Shown one piece after another: positions 61,805 through 62,000 of a DNA stretch of 62,000 bases. The DNA lies in assembly GCA_905221605.1 (NCBI GenBank), contig CAJNDS010002111.1, positions 65,001 to 127,000 on the forward strand, written 5' to 3'. This DNA comes from Symbiodinium natans (Eukaryota; Sar; Dinophyceae; Suessiales; Symbiodiniaceae). The position numbers and the translations under genes were made by a program. The stretch's first letter is position 1; every line of letters begins with the position of its first letter. A model generated the notes under the pieces. It was not told where the DNA came from. It ran no database searches and worked only from the letters and a program-made list of their open reading frames with translations.

Positions 61805-62000
61805 CTCATTTTTTCAGGGGTCCCGCCCTTTAGGCCTATGTCTATGCAAGCCCCAAAGACACCACAAAAGCAAACCATGACGGAGGCCGTGATGCCATAT
61901 GACGAACCCTAGTCAGTATTTAGGGTTTAGGGCTTCGGGCTTAGGGTTTATAGGGTTTTAGGGTGTTTCTAGCTTTTCAATGGCGAGGAGTCCATGCGAA

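Overview
This is nuclear DNA of a eukaryote, most likely a dinoflagellate (Symbiodiniaceae or Polarella type). That assignment is an inference. It rests on dozens of internal blocks of the heptamer TTTAGGG in both orientations, genes cut into very small exons (about 27-120 bp), introns that need GC-AG as well as GT-AG boundaries, one intron with the hallmarks of an introner, and large amounts of satellite DNA. A chromerid or another alga with TTTAGGG telomeres remains possible. One 100-N gap (16358-16457) shows this is a scaffold.

Layout. 1-9.5 kb: exon islands, a large 94/148-bp satellite (1.13-4.23 kb) with a relative at 6.27-6.79 kb, microsatellites, and a minus-strand multi-exon gene at 8.4-9.5 kb containing a duplicated exon. 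9.6-10.2 kb: a small plus-strand gene fragment. 10.3-23.4 kb: nearly gene-free satellite territory (AT-rich degenerate repeats, AATTGAATT palindromes, a TTTGGCCAAA palindrome array, hairpin repeats around the gap, a 55-bp array, 1-kb pyrimidine-rich duplications). 23.5-40.1 kb and 43.6-62 kb: exon islands separated by telomere-like blocks, mostly on the minus strand. 40.3-42.9 kb: a 406-bp tandem repeat carrying a plus-strand reading frame. 50.4-51.7 kb: GC-rich local repeats.

Genes. The one gene I can name is the RNA polymerase III subunit RPC34/RPC6 (POLR3F), minus strand, exons between about 30.7 and 35.7 kb. Several other minus-strand models are supported by consecutive exons whose splice phases agree (36.4-39.0, 49.2-50.4, 52.4-52.8, 59.1-60.3 and 61.0-61.5 kb), but I recognise no family in them. 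Exon strands were chosen from splice signals, GC-rich third codon positions and phase agreement. Antisense frames are often open too, so single-exon calls are weaker than chained ones.

The most unusual property is how the introns are made. In many of them TTTAGGG repeats begin at or near the 5' splice site and CCCTAAA repeats run up to the 3' splice site, so the intron RNA could fold back on itself. One 92-bp intron (49695-49786) is flanked by a 19-bp direct repeat and has inverted ends, as expected for recent intron gain by a tiny transposable element.
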